64,000 nucleotides of DNA from Vespula vulgaris (Eukaryota; Arthropoda; Insecta; Hymenoptera; Vespidae). The position numbers and the translations under genes were made by a program. The notes beneath the pieces are model-generated. The model did not search any database. It was not told where the DNA came from and was given only the letters and a program-made list of their open reading frames with translations. Positions 63,520-64,000 of the stretch are shown in pieces (positions within the stretch are counted from its first letter, which is position 1; the number at the start of each line of letters is the position of its first letter). The stretch is taken from NCBI RefSeq assembly GCF_905475345.1, contig NC_066592.1:7421501-7485500 (forward strand). Reading direction: 5' to 3'.

Positions 63520-64000
63520 TTAGAATTTAGATTCTACTTCTGTAATGTCCATGGAAGTTACAACTTCATTTTTTTCAACATTCTCTATCAGATTATTATT
63601 TATTATTAAAACTTCATTCTTTTTATCTACTTTTTCATTGTTAGAATCTACCACTTTTTCTTCACTACTTTCAACTGAAATGTCATTAGTAACTTCATTA
63701 GCAACTTCATTCTTTTTATCTACTTTTTCACTTTTAGAATCTACTATTTTTTCTTCATTACTTTCAATTGAAATGTCAGTACATGCATTCATATTTTCAG
63801 AAGTAATTGAATCTACAACCTTTGTTTCATTTAGTTTATCATTATCTCTTTCAGTTTCATCACTGGAACGTCCACTATCATTAGATATTTGTTGCTCAAA
63901 TTTATTAGATTTTGCTGGTTCACTATCTTCTGTATCACTATCATCTGAAGTATCAAGCTCATCAGAATCAATATCTAAATCTAATATTGTTTTCTTCTTA
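63520..64000 (-). CDS. C-terminal part of an acidic Glu/Lys/Asn/Ser-rich protein (partial)
   Basis: The frame is open on the minus strand from the window edge to a stop at 63520 (about 159 codons), so the gene continues beyond 64000. The first visible part is Asp/Ser-rich (LDIDSDELDTSDDSDTEDSE), typical of casein-kinase-2 target regions in nuclear proteins. After that comes an internal duplication of about 30 residues centred on ESNEEKIVDSKSEKVDKKNEV and ESSEEKVVDSNNEKVDKKNEV. The end is VTSMDITEVESKF. It is intrinsically disordered and no domain is visible, so I cannot name it. Confidence 0.6.
   Translation of the reverse strand, partial: KKKTILDLDIDSDELDTSDDSDTEDSEPAKSNKFEQQISNDSGRSSDETERDNDKLNETKVVDSITSENMNACTDISIESNEEKIVDSKSEKVDKKNEVANEVTNDISVESSEEKVVDSNNEKVDKKNEVLIINNNLIENVEKNEVVTSMDITEVESKF

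Overview
The window is AT-rich eukaryotic nuclear DNA from an insect. Compact multi-exon genes with GT-AG introns, a single-copy pasilla/NOVA gene, a TRPA channel close to pyrexia, easter/snake-type CLIP proteases and many microsatellites support this. A hymenopteran is my best guess from general look, but nothing here proves the order. No CRISPR array, bacterial operon, rRNA or tRNA was seen. All exon models come from reading frames, splice sites and phases by eye.

Layout. 1-8 kb: upstream region and the gene of a three-KH RNA-binding protein of the pasilla/NOVA family (+). 8-20 kb: about 12 kb without a gene, possibly a very long pasilla 3' UTR. 20-21.5 kb: zeta-class GST / maleylacetoacetate isomerase (-). 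24-26.2 kb: a two-part 32-bp minisatellite. 27.5-34.6 kb: mostly degenerate or non-coding, with a TATA/Inr promoter and a small ORF of unknown function (-). 38.5-40.1 kb: ADCK1-type UbiB kinase (-). 41-47.4 kb: seven-exon COQ6 monooxygenase (-), whose 4.4-kb third intron contains a complete TRPA channel gene on the other strand. 48.6-51.5 kb: FAM161 homologue (+). 52.2-61.9 kb: three tandem trypsin-like proteases (-), two with CLIP domains and one without. 62.7-63.1 kb: a small unrecognised protein (+). 63.5-64 kb: the acidic end of a protein running off the window (-).

Functional links. ADCK1 and COQ6 are adjacent and co-oriented, and both belong to families tied to coenzyme Q or mitochondria. 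The proteases look like a local duplication family of secreted zymogens. The most interesting lead is in pasilla. Proteins of its family bind YCAY clusters, and sense-strand YCAY clusters lie in its first intron, just upstream of a candidate alternative first exon, directly after its stop codon and again further downstream. This suggests autoregulation. I found no clearly new biological system; the novel-looking items are the YCAY layout, the nested TRPA gene, the minisatellite and a few unexplained inverted repeats.
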